Positions 32,556 through 43,884 of a stretch of 64,000 nt of DNA are shown in pieces. The notes under the pieces were generated by a model. It worked only from the letters and a program-made list of their open reading frames with translations, was not told the origin of the DNA and did no database searches. The position numbers were made by a program, and so were the translations under genes. Source of the stretch: Prillingera fragicola (lineage: Eukaryota; Basidiomycota; Tremellomycetes; Trichosporonales; Trichosporonaceae); assembly GCA_002335605.1 (NCBI GenBank), contig BEDY01000009.1, forward strand, positions 310,001 through 374,000, written 5' to 3'. Each line of letters opens with the position of its first letter. Positions within the stretch are counted from its first letter, which is position 1.

Positions 32556-35094
32556 TCAGACAGCTACCTCGGGGCTCATCTCGTAGCCATGGACACGAAC
32601 CTGTTGCAATCAGCTTCTGACGTGCGATCGCGATCTCCGTTAACTATACTGAAACGGGGGGTGCAATCCCGAAACGTATTCGTTGCCAGCAGCAGTACTT
32701 ACCCGGTAAACACAAGTGTAGTCCCCGCCCCAGTTTGACGTAAACTTCACAATGACATACTCGGTTTCGATACCCAGAGCGAGAATCTCAGGACGCACGG
32801 GGAACGTCTGTAAGAAGGTCGGCGACGACGCGTCATAGACTAACGACGCGAGCTGAACCAGCTCCTCCGACATCTTTTGCTGTTCGCTACGCAAAGGTCA
32901 GCCAACATAATCAACCCTCCTGACGTAAAACTCACGAGTGGACATACTCCGCACTCTGAACGTTCTCTAAGAACTGGGCAGCCTTGATACGGTCCTGCTC
33001 CCCTTCGACTGATGCCCACTGCGTACGTTAGATTTGTGCGCCGTCCGCTGCCACTCACAATTTCGACATTCTTGGGCGCGGAGTCAATACCCATGACTAG
33101 CTCGCTTGGGGCGTGCTCAAGCGAAATAGCCGTCACCACGATGCGGCGAGCCAGCTTGACTCCGGCCTGTCCGGCGTCACCGACAAACGGCCAACAAACG
33201 CCCACGTTGTTGGTAGATCGTGGTGTCAAGATGGTGCTAGGGTCGCGACCAAGAACAGTAGGTGTACCCTTGAGCCAGCTAGCCCATGATGGCACGAGAG
33301 CGACGGCCATGGTATCCGTCGTATGAGTGGGAAGGATACGCCCACCCGCCGAGTACAGGGCGTAGTCGCGCCCAGTGCCCATGTCTTTGCTAAACTTGAG
33401 AAGGGCGGCATCAATCAGAGCCTGGATAGCAGGAGTAACATCCTTGCCACCATGCTTGATGTCGACAGCAGTCTGCTTGCGGTCCGCCCTGAGCTTGAGC
33501 TCCAGACTCTGGACTTCAGTGGAGATCAGCTTGACGACCTCGTTGCGAGTGGCAAGGCTACCGGCATGAGAGTCGATGCCAAAGATGCGTTCAACCGCGC
33601 TTTCGTAGGCCTCGTCAAAGCGGCCCGTCATGATGGCTTCGCGAACATGGCGCTCAAGGGCATGCTCCCCAAGAAGCACCTTGTTGAGAGCCGTGTAGAC
33701 AGAGGGCTCGATGTGAATGTTCCCGTCACCGTCGTAACGCACTGGTAAGGCAGATGGCAAAATGCGGCGAAGCCATTCAGTCGCCTGACCCTCGTCGAAA
33801 GCATTGCGGATCTCACGCTCAAGGATATCAACGCGCGATCCAAGCGATGCCACGCTCTGCTCGACTGCGGGAACACGGCGCTTGGTCAACTCCTCGACGA
33901 GTCGAGTGAGATCGTGGACCTGGTTCTCTAGCTTGCGCCAGTCGGCGCTATTACTCAGCGGTGGAGTGGCATATGACGGGGATTGAGGACGACGTGCCGA
34001 TTCAGGAGTGTTGTCGTGGTCGGGCGTTGTGGGGGATCCGGAGGTGGAGGGAGTGTCCGGCGTGGAGGAGCGGGAACGAGAGGAGATGTAAAGGAGCCAC
34101 AGTACGCACATGGCCAAGCCAAGAGCCATCTTCCACCAGCGCCGTATCAGGGCACGAGTATTTAGACTCTTGAGAGATTGCCACCAGTGACCGCCATCAT
34201 GGTAGAGCGGCGACTTAGAACGTGGCTCTGATCGACGGCGGGTCGTGTATCCTGCTGGAAGAACCTGCTGTGTGCCTTTGGCACTGCTGATTGTCACGCG
34301 AGGTGGCGACTCTGGGACAGCCATGCGCGTTGCCCGTGGGGTCATATCGCGAACAGACGGAGGGGCAGCCTGGGCCCTAGTTTGGCGGGTGTAATGCGAC
34401 CGAGGCACATCCATCTCCAAGCCGTCGTCGCCCTCCGAGTCTTCATCGTCGTCTTCATCGACTTGATAGAGGTCATCGTCGGTCTTGCCCAATCGCGCCT
34501 GTGCAGTTTTGGACATTTCCCGCCGTGCTGTAGACCTTCCACCGGCCGCTTGACGCGCGCGCCGGACATAGTTGTCCTCATGAGAAAAGCTATCCATGGA
34601 GGTTTCGGCACCCGAATGGTGCGAGGCCGAACTTGAAGCTCCCGAGTCGTCCATGCTGCGCGCAAGACTCTCGTCTTCCTCTCGGACGGTCGACTTTAGA
34701 TAGTACTTTACACTACCGTTGCCTTCGCCAAGAGGACGACGGATCTCTTCTTGCTGGGCTTGCAAGATGCGCACTGGAGTTGAGCGCTTCGATGTCGGCC
34801 GGGCGGTATGGATGGCTTGTGCTTCACTGTGACGGTCAGCACCCAAGAGGCATGAAGCACTTACTGAACACTGGTTGCCGCGTGGGTAAAAGTTCCGTTG
34901 TAGAGAGAAGATGAGCTGAGATGATCAGTAAACAAGGCCTCGCCAGAGCTGGCACTGTGTGATGGTGCGAGCCCCACCAGTACTCACTGGTTCATGTCCC
35001 TAGTATCAGACTCGGCAGTCCCCCCTCTATGACGAAGCCCACGAACACTGGGTCCCGCCTGTGGCGAGGCGCTTGTAAGACGACGTCGTGACAT
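32556..35094 (-). CDS. SUN-domain inner nuclear membrane protein (Sad1-like)
   Basis: Six exons: 35094-34988, 34915-34865, 34826-33059, 33018-32936, 32886-32703 and 32600-32556; 2238 nt, 745 aa. It spans the inner nuclear membrane and forms LINC bridges with KASH proteins, anchoring spindle pole bodies or chromosomes. The N-terminal 280 residues are nucleoplasmic: Arg-rich, with an acidic run and many Ser. One membrane helix is at about 285-301 (MALGLAMCVLWLLYISS). Coiled-coil segments follow (LENQVHDLTRLVEELTKR, VASLGSRVDILEREI). The C-terminal SUN domain (about 535-745) contains RDYALYSAGGRILPTHTT and WPFVGDAGQAGVKLARRIVV. It goes on with SAPKNVEIWASVEGEQDR, FTSNWGGDYTCVYRVRVHGY and a short SPEVAV tail. 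The last exon was placed because it supplies the conserved VRVHG ending after TCVYR. Confidence 0.92.
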
Positions 35095-35919
35095 TGACGT
35101 ATGTCAGGATGGATGGTTTAAACGTCCACGGTATCGCAGAAGGCTTGTGGATGTTACGGGTTCGAGGAGGAGAGGCAAGAGGAAGCGCGCATGCAGTGAG
35201 GAGAAGCAAGGAAGAGTAGAAAGAGTGGTGTATCTGGAAGGGTAGATCGCGCGCTGTCGTCGTGGTACTGTTTACGGACGGAGTGGCCCGTGCTCGACTT
35301 GATGCCGTTGGTGATTGACGGGTGGACGCTGGATGGAGAGTGGATGTATTGAAGAGACGAGTTGGTGTGGGGATCTCATGTGTGACAGTCAAGCATGACG
35401 GACGAACAGAAGGTGATGCGATGCGACAAGTACGACGAGGGAGATGATGCGAGATGACTGAACGAGGGGCGGTAGTGGACGTGAGTTGGCTGGTCGTGCC
35501 AGGTCCCTGAACAACAAAATCAGTCAGGATTGACACGCGCGATGGTACGCTCCGAAACTAGCATATGTTCTGCTGCTCATGTTCACAGTTCCTCGTTGTG
35601 CCTCGACCTGCTGATACCTATGCAATGCAATGCTCTGTCTCCCAATCCGCAGGTGGAGTTGGCTGATCGCCCTGCCTTCTCCTCCACCCTGTCTGCTTCG
35701 TTCGCCACTGCACACTCCCAGTCAGTCTGCCACTCTGCACCTCGCTCCTGCCCATTTGTCCGATATGCACGACTATGATCCATTGCAGTGCACCCATATG
35801 GTGTGTAAGGTCATGATATACATACCCCAATGCTGCGAAAAACACCTGCCGTCCCCCAGCACCCTGCCGCGACCTCGGCGAACAGTGAAAACCAAGAAAC
35901 AACTCTCTTGGCGAGGTGT
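35095..35919. other. Promoter region of the SUN gene and 3' UTR of RPS16
   Basis: 825 bp between two minus-strand genes. The part next to 35094 is rich in short pyrimidine runs on the minus strand and fits a promoter. No coding frame is supported. Confidence 0.45.
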
Positions 35920-35944
35920 TTAACGGTACGACTTCTGGCGACGA

Positions 35945-35979
<35 letters not shown>

Positions 35980-36735
35980 GGCGCGACGGGGGTCGGCGAC
36001 GAGGAGCGAACGGTCGTAGGCAATGAGGGTCTTCTTGAGCTCAAGGGCCGAGGCGGCGTCCTCGTTCTTGGCGTAGAAGGCGACGATGCCCTTGGCGATG
36101 GCCTGACGGAGGGCGTAGAGCTGCGAGACGTGACCACCACCCTTGACGCGGAGACGGATGTCAAGGTTGGCGAGCTTCTCCGAGCCGACGACAAGGATGG
36201 GCTCGTAGACCTTGTAACGAAGGAGAGCGCTGACAGCGTCAGCATAGGTTCAACAATGGCGCATGTTCTCTCCCCAAGCGTCTCTTTCTCCCCTCTCTTA
36301 TCCTTCAATCCTTCCGCCGCCCTCATCTCCACAACCTCTCCTCAAAGCTTCCTTCTCCCCCTCGTTCAAATTGTCCTTCACCGGAACAAGTCCACCTGAT
36401 CCTGATACTCACGGCTCAACGAGCGAGATGGGGGAGCCGTTAAGGCGGACGAGGCCGCGGCCGGGGGTGACGTGGGCCACAGCGGTGGCAGTCTGTTGGA
36501 GCGAGGGCAATTATCGAAGAGGGTAGGAGGAAATAGTCGAAGGGAAGTGAAGGAAATTGTTGAACAAAGGAGGGGGAGCCAGAGCAGACGCAAGAACGAG
36601 CGCAATTTGAGAGCAGGACGAGACGAATAATCGAGAGGCAAACAAGGAAACGAAAAGCAAGCGTCAGCGACGTTTCAAAGAAAGAGCAAGAGCAATGCGC
36701 ACCTTCTTCTTGCCGAAGGTCTGGACGGCCGACAT
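35920..36735 (-). CDS. RPS16: 40S ribosomal protein uS9 (RPS16)
   Basis: Three exons: 36735-36703, 36492-36413 and 36229-35920; 423 nt, 140 aa. It is a component of the small ribosomal subunit head whose C-terminal tail reaches the P-site tRNA. The sequence is diagnostic: [69 protein letters not shown] and the C-terminus [20 protein letters not shown] followed by KSYR. The length matches the family (about 140-145). The first intron (210 nt) splits the first eleven codons from the rest and the second is 183 nt. Both are much longer than other introns in the window, as is common for fungal ribosomal protein genes. I looked for a box C/D snoRNA in the first intron and saw none. Confidence 0.97.
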
Positions 36736-37249
36736 TTTCTGTTCAAGGGATTCCCAAACGCGCGCGAGAGAGACGAGATCAAGCAGAGGAGAGGTTCGTG
36801 GAGATGGCGGAGAGTGTGATATCAAGAGCGCGAGGTTGATTCCAAGTGGACAACGAAGAATTTGTACGGGGGCACGCGAAATTGTGGAACAGAACGAGTG
36901 TTTTCAGGAGTCGGCACGAAAGGGGAGAAACGTCAGCAACGGTATCCACGGTGTGTCCGCAACGTCTCTGCGTCGTGTGCTAGAGGTCGCTGGCGGTTCG
37001 GTCTGCTGCACTCACGATCTTGCTGGTGAGGACCAAACGATGCTCAACTCATTCGACGTCTACGACCCACCGCCGCCCAGCGGTCGTGAGCCACCAGCCG
37101 GGCTGCACCAAATTCAAAACTCCGCGGTGATATCCCGGTGGCGTTTCCATCGGTCGTTCATTATCGCCGAAGGAGTCGCTCAGGGACGTCCTCCACTTGG
37201 TGCATCCATGCAGTACTGTGTACATATTACCGCGTCCTCTACATGTAGT
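36736..37249. other. RPS16 promoter and 3' UTR of the NIPA-like gene
   Basis: 514 bp, presumably the strong promoter of RPS16 (reading leftwards) next to the terminator of the transporter gene. No coding frame or RNA gene is supported. Confidence 0.45.
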
Positions 37250-39232
37250 CTACTTTGGAGCCTCCTGTACAGGGGCATACTCTCCGAACGCGTCTTCTTC
37301 ATCCTCCTCATCCTGCCCGTCACGGTCCAGCCTCTGGGACTCCTTTCGAACAGTTGGGCTCTTGGCCGCATCCTCGTCGTCCGAATCACCAAGAAGAAGC
37401 AGTCCACCGCGTTCGCCCTGGCTGTCCCGTGTACCGCCCACACCCTTGCCCGCGGTGTCCTCATCCTTGTCCTCACCCTCCTCGTCGCTAACGCTTCCGA
37501 CCTCCCAGAGCACATCTTGCCCCGGTCCTTCATTTCCAGTGTCCTCGTTCTTGGGCACCGCTCCACCCTGTCCCCTCGCACGCTGGGGCTGAGGGCGGAG
37601 CTGCACTGCGGGATCCGTAGAGCGTGCTCCGACAGTTTCCGCAGTGTTGGGATCCGAGGTGGTTTGTTTTGTGGACAAGAGGACCTGCCAGTCAGCTTCA
37701 GTCATGGTCGCGTGACTCGCCACTCCGCTGATGAGAACTGCGATGGACAGAAAGACGGCCACAAGAACCCATCGCGCGTACTGGCCCGTCTGGTCGTAGA
37801 ATATGAGCGCATTAACAAAGCCAAACACGGTGTAGCCGGCGTAGAATAGCGGAACAACAACAACAGTGTCGGCGCATTGCAGTGCCTTGTTGAGACAGAC
37901 GATCTGCAGAACCGCAGTGATAATGACGAGCATCAGGGTGAGAATAGGTGTAAAGTGGACGAGCTACAGTCAGAGCAGTACAGGCGTATCTACTTACAGG
38001 GTGACCGGGAAGCCAGAAGATCTTGACGACCGCCTTGGTGAACACAAGACACAGCCCGGCGAGTGACCCGCCTGCAACGGCCCATGCGATGCCCTCTAGC
38101 CACTGGAGACGGGCATCATCGGTGCGCGCAAACATGGTCTCCAGCCAAATGAGAGCTGCCTTTTGGGCAGTCCTCCAGCGCACGCGCATATCGGTGATAA
38201 CCTTCTTCACAGGGTTCTGGGGAGCAGCTCGCGAAGAGGTTGGCAGGCCGAGGCTGGGGCTGGGGAGCGGCGAGAACGAAGCGCGTGACCTTGACACCTT
38301 GGACAGCAGATCGGCCACAATATAGGTGCCTCCGATAATGATCAAGAGGAGGGCAAAGTAGGCAATCCACGACCCCCGAGACCAGAGACGGTTGAGCCTA
38401 GACGTCAGCGCGGGGCAAGGACATAAAGCCTACTCTTTGATAGGAAGGCTCTGAGATAGCCCGTGATTGATGCTAGAGAATACAACAATGAGAATGACAC
38501 CAAGCACAATGAGTGCAGTGCCCCGGATATCAGATTGAGCTACAGCTGTGGCAGGTTAGTCGAGCCGAGCAATGCCACTCACGGGTGCCAACAATCCAGT
38601 ACGCGAACAGAAAGTTGAAGATGAGAGCTGATGCTCCCAATGGCGCTACCCAATCCGGACGCAGGTAGCGAAGGGCCAAGGGAGACCCAACTGGAATGTT
38701 AGCTGACCCCAATCAGAGCTCTGCGTGCTCTGCAGTGCCCGTACCTCCCGCCGAGAGGGGAGGAGAGCGGGGTGGAGACACTTACAGACTTGAGAAGCGC
38801 TGCAAGCGGTGCGTCAGCATTGACGTTTCGACATCAAACGCCACTTACATATATACGCCCATCCCAAGCACCCACATCGGTCGAAGGTACTCTTTCCTTC
38901 GCTGGCTTCTAGGGACGCTCTGCTGTTGCAAGTGATCGAGCTTTGTAATGTTCAGGCCCAAGGCATTCAGCACAGACGCTCCGAGGACGATAAGGAGGCC
39001 AAGAATCGTGTTCTGTGCGGAACAGCATCAGCCTCCATCTTGCAACAGACCTCGCCAAGCTTACCAGCACATAATTTCCTGGAGAAGGGTCCTCGTCTGT
39101 GTCGTCCATTGGAAGCGCGATCGTACCATTGCCCTCGGACAGCGAAGTGGAAATGGCCTCCAAGGCAGAGGAGGTTAATGTCGCCAGGCCCTCGATGAGC
39201 GACGTTGTTGATGGGGCTGTTGTTGTGTCCAT
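37250..39232 (-). CDS. NIPA-family (DUF803) magnesium transporter
   Basis: Seven exons: 39232-39065, 39012-38849, 38799-38786, 38690-38583, 38545-38434, 38397-37998 and 37963-37250; 1680 nt, 559 aa. It is a polytopic membrane protein predicted to move Mg2+ across the plasma membrane or an endosome/vacuole membrane. Family signature: LGLLIVLGASVLNALGLNI near the start, then YIASQVFGSPLALRYLRPDW and VAPLGASALIFNFLFAYWI. Later come TALIVLGVILIVVFSSINHG, IAWAVAGGSLAGLCLVFTKA, ILTLMLVIITAVLQIVCLNK, VPLFYAGYTVFGFVNALIFY and YARWVLVAVFLSIAVLISGV. I count about nine hydrophobic segments. A loop of about 70 residues after segment five and an acidic C-terminal tail of some 150 residues are probably cytosolic. 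Exon 3 is just 14 nt. The N-terminal 55 residues are Ser/Thr-rich, possibly a short leader. Confidence 0.9.
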
Positions 39233-39782
39233 GTCGCAAACCACAGATCTGTCCGTCGTATGTCTACACGGAGCAAGGGTGATGAGGAGGTTGTGAAGAG
39301 GGTGACGGTGGAGGTTGGGGCCTAATGATCTAATAGCCTCGGGCGGCAAATACGCTTTGGACTTCGTCACCGAACAGGGAGTGCAAGGCACAGGCAGGCA
39401 CGGTCTATTGAGGCGGCCGACTTGATGCCAGACCGTGTCAGAGGATCGTCTCATGCAGCTCGTCTTTGCAGCTCCTCAGCTCGGCACACTTATAGCGAAT
39501 ACATAGGACTGTGCTCTTTTAGATGGCTATGAGCATTATAACTATGGAACTGAGGGTGACAGCTCAGACCAACACCTCGGTGTCAGGGATCGCCTTGGAG
39601 GACCAGTACATTGCAACGTCGAGAGTTCGCTTGTGAGGTGTATGCATTACTGTACCCATCACAGTCAAGGTCCTAATGCCCGGGGAGTGCACGGCCACGG
39701 GTACTGTTGGATTCTCGAATGCTTGCCATACTGCCTGCGGGCATGACCATTCTGCACAGCTTGTGCAGGGCATCCTGCCACT
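39233..39782. other. Upstream region of the NIPA-like gene
   Basis: 550 bp that should hold the promoter of the transporter (minus strand). No coding frame is supported and I see no repeat. Confidence 0.4.
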
Positions 39783-40226
39783 ATGCCGCCTCGATGCTGT
39801 GCTTGCTGCTGCCGCTCAGATCAGATTATGCCGTCCACCCTCCAGCCTGACCTTCCAAGATCCAGTGAGTCCTTAACTGCTTTAACTGCAACAGGCGGGC
39901 GACCAGCGGACCCCGAGATGGGATTTCGCCCCACACGGCCAAACGCAGGCCACAACGCCATCTCTGATGCCTTTGAGCTTAAGCGGAAGGGACTCATCTC
40001 TAGTGCCTTGGCATACCTTTCAAAATGTCGGACGCTCTCAGACCTCATGCTTTCATTTACCCACCATCCCCCACTAACCAAGCAGTCTGCATTTAGTATG
40101 CTCGCTATAGCTCACTACCTCAGCGTCCTCAAGGGTGGACGAGAAACCGTGTGGTGGGTGGCAAATGACGAAACAGACAGGCACGGTCAGGTGCCGCCGG
40201 CAAATAGCCTCCGACCGGTTGATTAG
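39783..40226 (+). CDS. Small hypothetical protein, tentative
   Basis: An open frame of 147 codons from ATG 39783 to TAG 40226. Near 39,868 a stretch with good splice signals (GTGAGTCC, branch TTTAACTG, acceptor CAACAG, 30 nt) can be removed without changing frame. The middle looks protein-like (HNAISDAFELKRKGLISSAL, AYLSKCRTLSDLMLSF), but no family is recognised. It ends 93 bp before the SWIM-RING start and could be a separate small gene, an upstream ORF in that gene's leader, or chance. An inner ATG at 39828 is an alternative start. Confidence 0.32.
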   Translation: MPPRCCACCCRSDQIMPSTLQPDLPRSSESLTALTATGGRPADPEMGFRPTRPNAGHNAISDAFELKRKGLISSALAYLSKCRTLSDLMLSFTHHPPLTKQSAFSMLAIAHYLSVLKGGRETVWWVANDETDRHGQVPPANSLRPVD

Positions 40227-40319
40227 ATTGAGCCGGTCCATTCATCTCTCACCTCTCTGTTGATCACCTCTCGTGATCTCGTTGATGCTGCAACATTGGC
40301 TCCATCCATCGTAATCGCC

Positions 40320-41715
40320 ATGGGCGTCACGCAAAGCCCAGATAAAGGGAAGGCCATCGCCATTAAATTAGAGTCGAAGAAGCGCAAGACACCGCACCCA
40401 CCGAAGCAGAAAGAGGCCGATGAGAACGTCACAGAGAAGCGGCTCCTCAGGTTCCGCAAGCAGTGAGCACTTACATCCATCCATGCCTTCGCTCACACAC
40501 ACACCAGGTGCCCGAAGTCTATCATGGAGCGAGGTTAGCCTCAGAAGAGATTAGAGTGCTCACGTCTAGTTGATCGCGTGATGTCGCAACGAATGGTTGG
40601 TACAGTTGGAGAGACATCTTCTGACAGGCCAGTACATGGTCAACCGCCAGCAACGTGACAGTATCAACGGCTCTGAGAACGTCTTTCAAGTGGTGAGGCC
40701 GATTTACTGTTCACACTGCTCAAATAGATAGCTGGGATCCACAGGCAATGTCTACGTAAGTCCTGCTGTTCGTCGGACAAACGCATCCAACATCACAGAC
40801 GGTTGTTATCAGCAAGACGCCGACGTGTGACTGCCCAGACCGCCTCAAGGGTAATTCACCGTGCAAGCACATTATTTTCATCTTGTGAGTATCTTTTGAG
40901 TATACACAATACCGTTGCTCATTCGACGCAGCCTCAAAGTCCTCAAAGCTCCTATTCACTCGACGGGCTGGTATCAGAAGGCCTTACTAGTGAGTCAATA
41001 TTTGCAGACCCTCGCTGACATTTTGCAGTCTGACGAGCTCCAGGCCATTCTAGATGCTGCTCCCGCTGCTCCAGGGAAGCATGTGACTGTGACCAGTGAA
41101 GCCAGGAAGGCATATCTCGTGTCAATGGGTGAAGAGCCCGAGACCGAGTCTCGTGAAGCCGCAGTAGACGAAGGCGGGGAAAGGAAGCGGCTCACGGCTT
41201 TGGGTGACGATTGCCCAGTGTGAGTGATACCCCCGCGCTAGTGTTCAAGACTAATCCAGGCAGCTGCTTTGAGGAGATGACGTCTGCGGACCACGAGGCG
41301 GGCACGCTCATTTTTGACGAGGCTGAAAAAGGCTGCGGCAAGCGTAGGTCGCTGTCCGGATGCTTGACTGACCCCAGCGCTGCATAAAGAATGCTTTTAC
41401 AAGTGGGCCCCTGCGGCCAAGCAACGCAAGGGAACTGTCACTTGCGTCTGGTGCCAGGGGCAGTGGGAGATGGCGGGGAAGATGGGCGGCACCAGCGCTG
41501 GAATGGAGACGTCGGCCTTGGGATAGTGAGCGCCTCCCGGCTGCCGTCCGATATCAGCTAACATGCAGCTTCAACATGGCGTCAATGATGGGCATGAGCC
41601 GCCAGCGCGATACTTCGTGAGTGACGGATGGAGAGTGCTGCTGATTGGCAGGAGTTACTACCACGGCCCTATGAGGGGTGTGCCGATGTGGAAGGAGCGG
41701 TACCTCGACGACTGA
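40320..41715 (+). CDS. SWIM and RING zinc-finger protein (ZSWIM2-like E3 ligase candidate)
   Basis: Twelve exons: 40320-40462, 40508-40533, 40570-40595, 40633-40692, 40732-40755, 40799-40884, 40932-40989, 41029-41219, 41264-41343, 41378-41525, 41569-41616 and 41652-41715; 954 nt, 317 aa. A Lys-rich N-terminus (GKAIAIKLESKKRKTPHPPK) precedes the SWIM finger: NVYTVVISKTPTCDCPDRLK then GNSPCKHIIFIFLKVL (C-x-C...C-x-H). A spacer helix (SDELQAILDAAP) leads to a C-terminal RING: DDCPVCFEEM, GCGKPLHKECFYKWA and VTCVWCQGQW. SWIM plus RING in one short protein is the ZSWIM2 arrangement, so ubiquitin ligase activity is likely but inferred. A start 60 nt upstream (ATG 40260) is in frame; 40320 is preferred as the more protein-like N-terminus. 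Eight introns are 34-45 nt. Confidence 0.87.
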
Positions 41716-41908
41716 GGACAGTGTCAGTTTGCAGTTGAAAGATGCGTTGTATTTGCTTGTAGCGTCACTTCTGGCCTTCGTATCAGCCTTTTTGTGTATT
41801 AACAATGATGCCATGTGTAGTAAGGTTCCATACGAGCCCAATGAAACCTATGATGCAAGCGAAACGTCTGGAGAGGGGGACTTGGGGGGGAAGCTCGAGG
41901 CGAGACCC

Positions 41909-43610
41909 TCAGTTATCGACTTCGGGAAAGGAACGGCTTTGCAAGAGCTCATCCCACAGCTCACCAGCCGACTTGAGAAGAGCCATTTCGTTGATGACAA
42001 GAGTCATGGCCATGGTCTGTAAACGATCCTCAGGGGCCAATGCCTGCCGGTCAGCTATTGCTGTCGGTGCAGCGGTAGCGGAGAACTCACAGCTCGGATA
42101 TCGTACAGCTGTCCAACGTCTAGTTCCGGACGGTACAAGCTTGCAATGCGCGCCTTGATGAGATCCCGTGTCTTTGAAGATGCCTTGCTCATCGTAATCG
42201 GCATTTCTGGAGCCTCTTCTCCCGCTTGAACACATCCCCAGACGCGTACGCTTTGCGTGATGTCTTTAACGAACTCCTCAACGTCCGTGCCTCCTGGCTC
42301 ACCGGCGTACAGGACACCGTAGAGTCGGGAAGACACCTTGCCCAAGTGGTTCAGATTGCAGACGCCCGGCCTAGGACTGATCTCGCACAACAGTCCGGCA
42401 CCTTCGTATTCGTCAGACTTGAGCAGAAAGTTGCCGACGGTGGGCTCCATGGCGGCCCAACCTTCAACGTCGCCACCGGCAGCCGTGAGTTCATCGGCAT
42501 CCCAGGTAAGGCCATCACCGGCATACTCGTCATCGTCGCGATCGTCGTCATCGTCATCGTCATCGTAATCTTGTTCTTGCGACGGCCAGGACCCTGGCAC
42601 AAAGCCCCATTCGACGAGGAGACGGGCCTCGCCGATCCCTTCGCCATACGAGTTCATGACCTCGTGTCCGGCGCGCACCGGCCACTCGATGTACATGTCG
42701 ACAGTATCGGCTACCCTGGAGATTCGCTCAATCTCTCGAGGTTCCAAGTGAGAAAGACGATGCGGCACGTCGCTATAGTCGCCGGGCGGGAAGAGGTCGT
42801 GCTCGCACTTGGTGAGCTGGCCGCACTTGTGGCAAACAAAGTCGTCAGAGGCGAGACTTGTGTGCGCCCGAGCCGAGTGGTTGAGAATATCCGCGTAAGG
42901 ACACAGTGCGACCGTATGGTATAGATCGATTGCAAAGGCACGTGTTGACACGAGTGAGAAAGCATACGCAAAGTCTGCGAAGGGGGATGAGTCCGGGTGC
43001 AGACGAGTGGGGGGTAGGTGGTTGGCCGCTATAGCGTAGTACTCCTGGACTTGTGCCTACTCATCAGTTCTGAAGATTGTAGCCCAAGCTCACCAATCCC
43101 ACGCCCTCGCGCTCACGGCGGCGAAGGTCGCGTTCAGCCTCTGTCCCCTGTAGCCATTTCAAGGCGAGGGCAGCGTCGGAGCCTTCCGGGCAGAGTGGCC
43201 AGAGAGCAGGAATAGGAACCGTCTCTCGCGGCAAGCTTTGGAGGTAGCCCCAAAAGCTCGAGTCGGGGCCAAGTCGTAGCTCGTGCAAGAGAGCAAGTGC
43301 TAAGCCTAGGATCGAGTGCGCGGTCGTGAGGACCGGGGCATCCGTCAAAGGTGGTAGCGAGCAGGTGCGTGCTGAGAGCAGTGCCGATTTGGGAATCTTG
43401 CAGACTGTTTGTAAGCAGTCTGTATCACCATTCAGACTCACTAGTCTCGCCAATGGCCAGGTCTCGGGCTGCGAGCGCACGCCAACCCGTACCATCGGCC
43501 ATGGGCGCGATGGTAATGGCATCTGAGCGCTGAACATTGTGCTTGTCTAGCCAAGCTGCGAGCAACTCGCGTGACGGCGGTGGTTGGCCTGCGAGCAAAC
43601 CGTGCTCCAT
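41909..43610 (-). CDS. SET-domain protein lysine methyltransferase (RKM/SETD6-like)
   Basis: Four exons: 43610-43442, 43404-43094, 43056-42091 and 42043-41909; 1581 nt, 526 aa. It uses S-adenosylmethionine to methylate lysines of non-histone substrates such as ribosomal proteins. The N-terminal SET part has GTGWRALAARDLAIGET and ICKIPKSALLS. An iSET-like insertion follows with SILGLALALLHELRLGPDSS, FWGYLQSLPRETVPIPALWP and ARAFAIDLYHTVALCPYADI-type sequence. The conserved ADILNHSARAH motif is near 216, and AGHEVMNSYGEG near 294 supplies the catalytic Tyr. Between them is a Cys cluster, FVCHKCGQLTKCEHD, that could bind zinc. After a run of Asp residues, the C-terminal half is the helical substrate-binding domain. 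The gene converges on the SWIM-RING gene (193 bp apart). Confidence 0.88.
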
Positions 43611-43884
43611 GTTTGCTGGTCGTGGGTTATCCAAGCATCCTTGGCAGGGAATGTGGTGCTGAGAGATATGATGGCTTGCTGAGAGGAAAGCTGGATCGTT
43701 TTGGTACACGAGTTCGGTGCCCGCCGCCAGATTTGGCGGTTTCGGGCTGGCGACACGTGCCTGAAGTATGTGAGTGGGCAGTGGGCAGACACGACATGCA
43801 CAAACAAATCGGATGCCCCTCAAGAGCCGAAATATCGGTCTCGGGTTTCCCAGACGCAACAAGCTGCAGTTGACATGACCTAAA

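Noticed and set aside
36493..36702. Possible intronic snoRNA in the long first intron of RPS16
   Set aside because: No paired C/D box motifs or H/ACA elements were visible; the intron is simply pyrimidine-rich.
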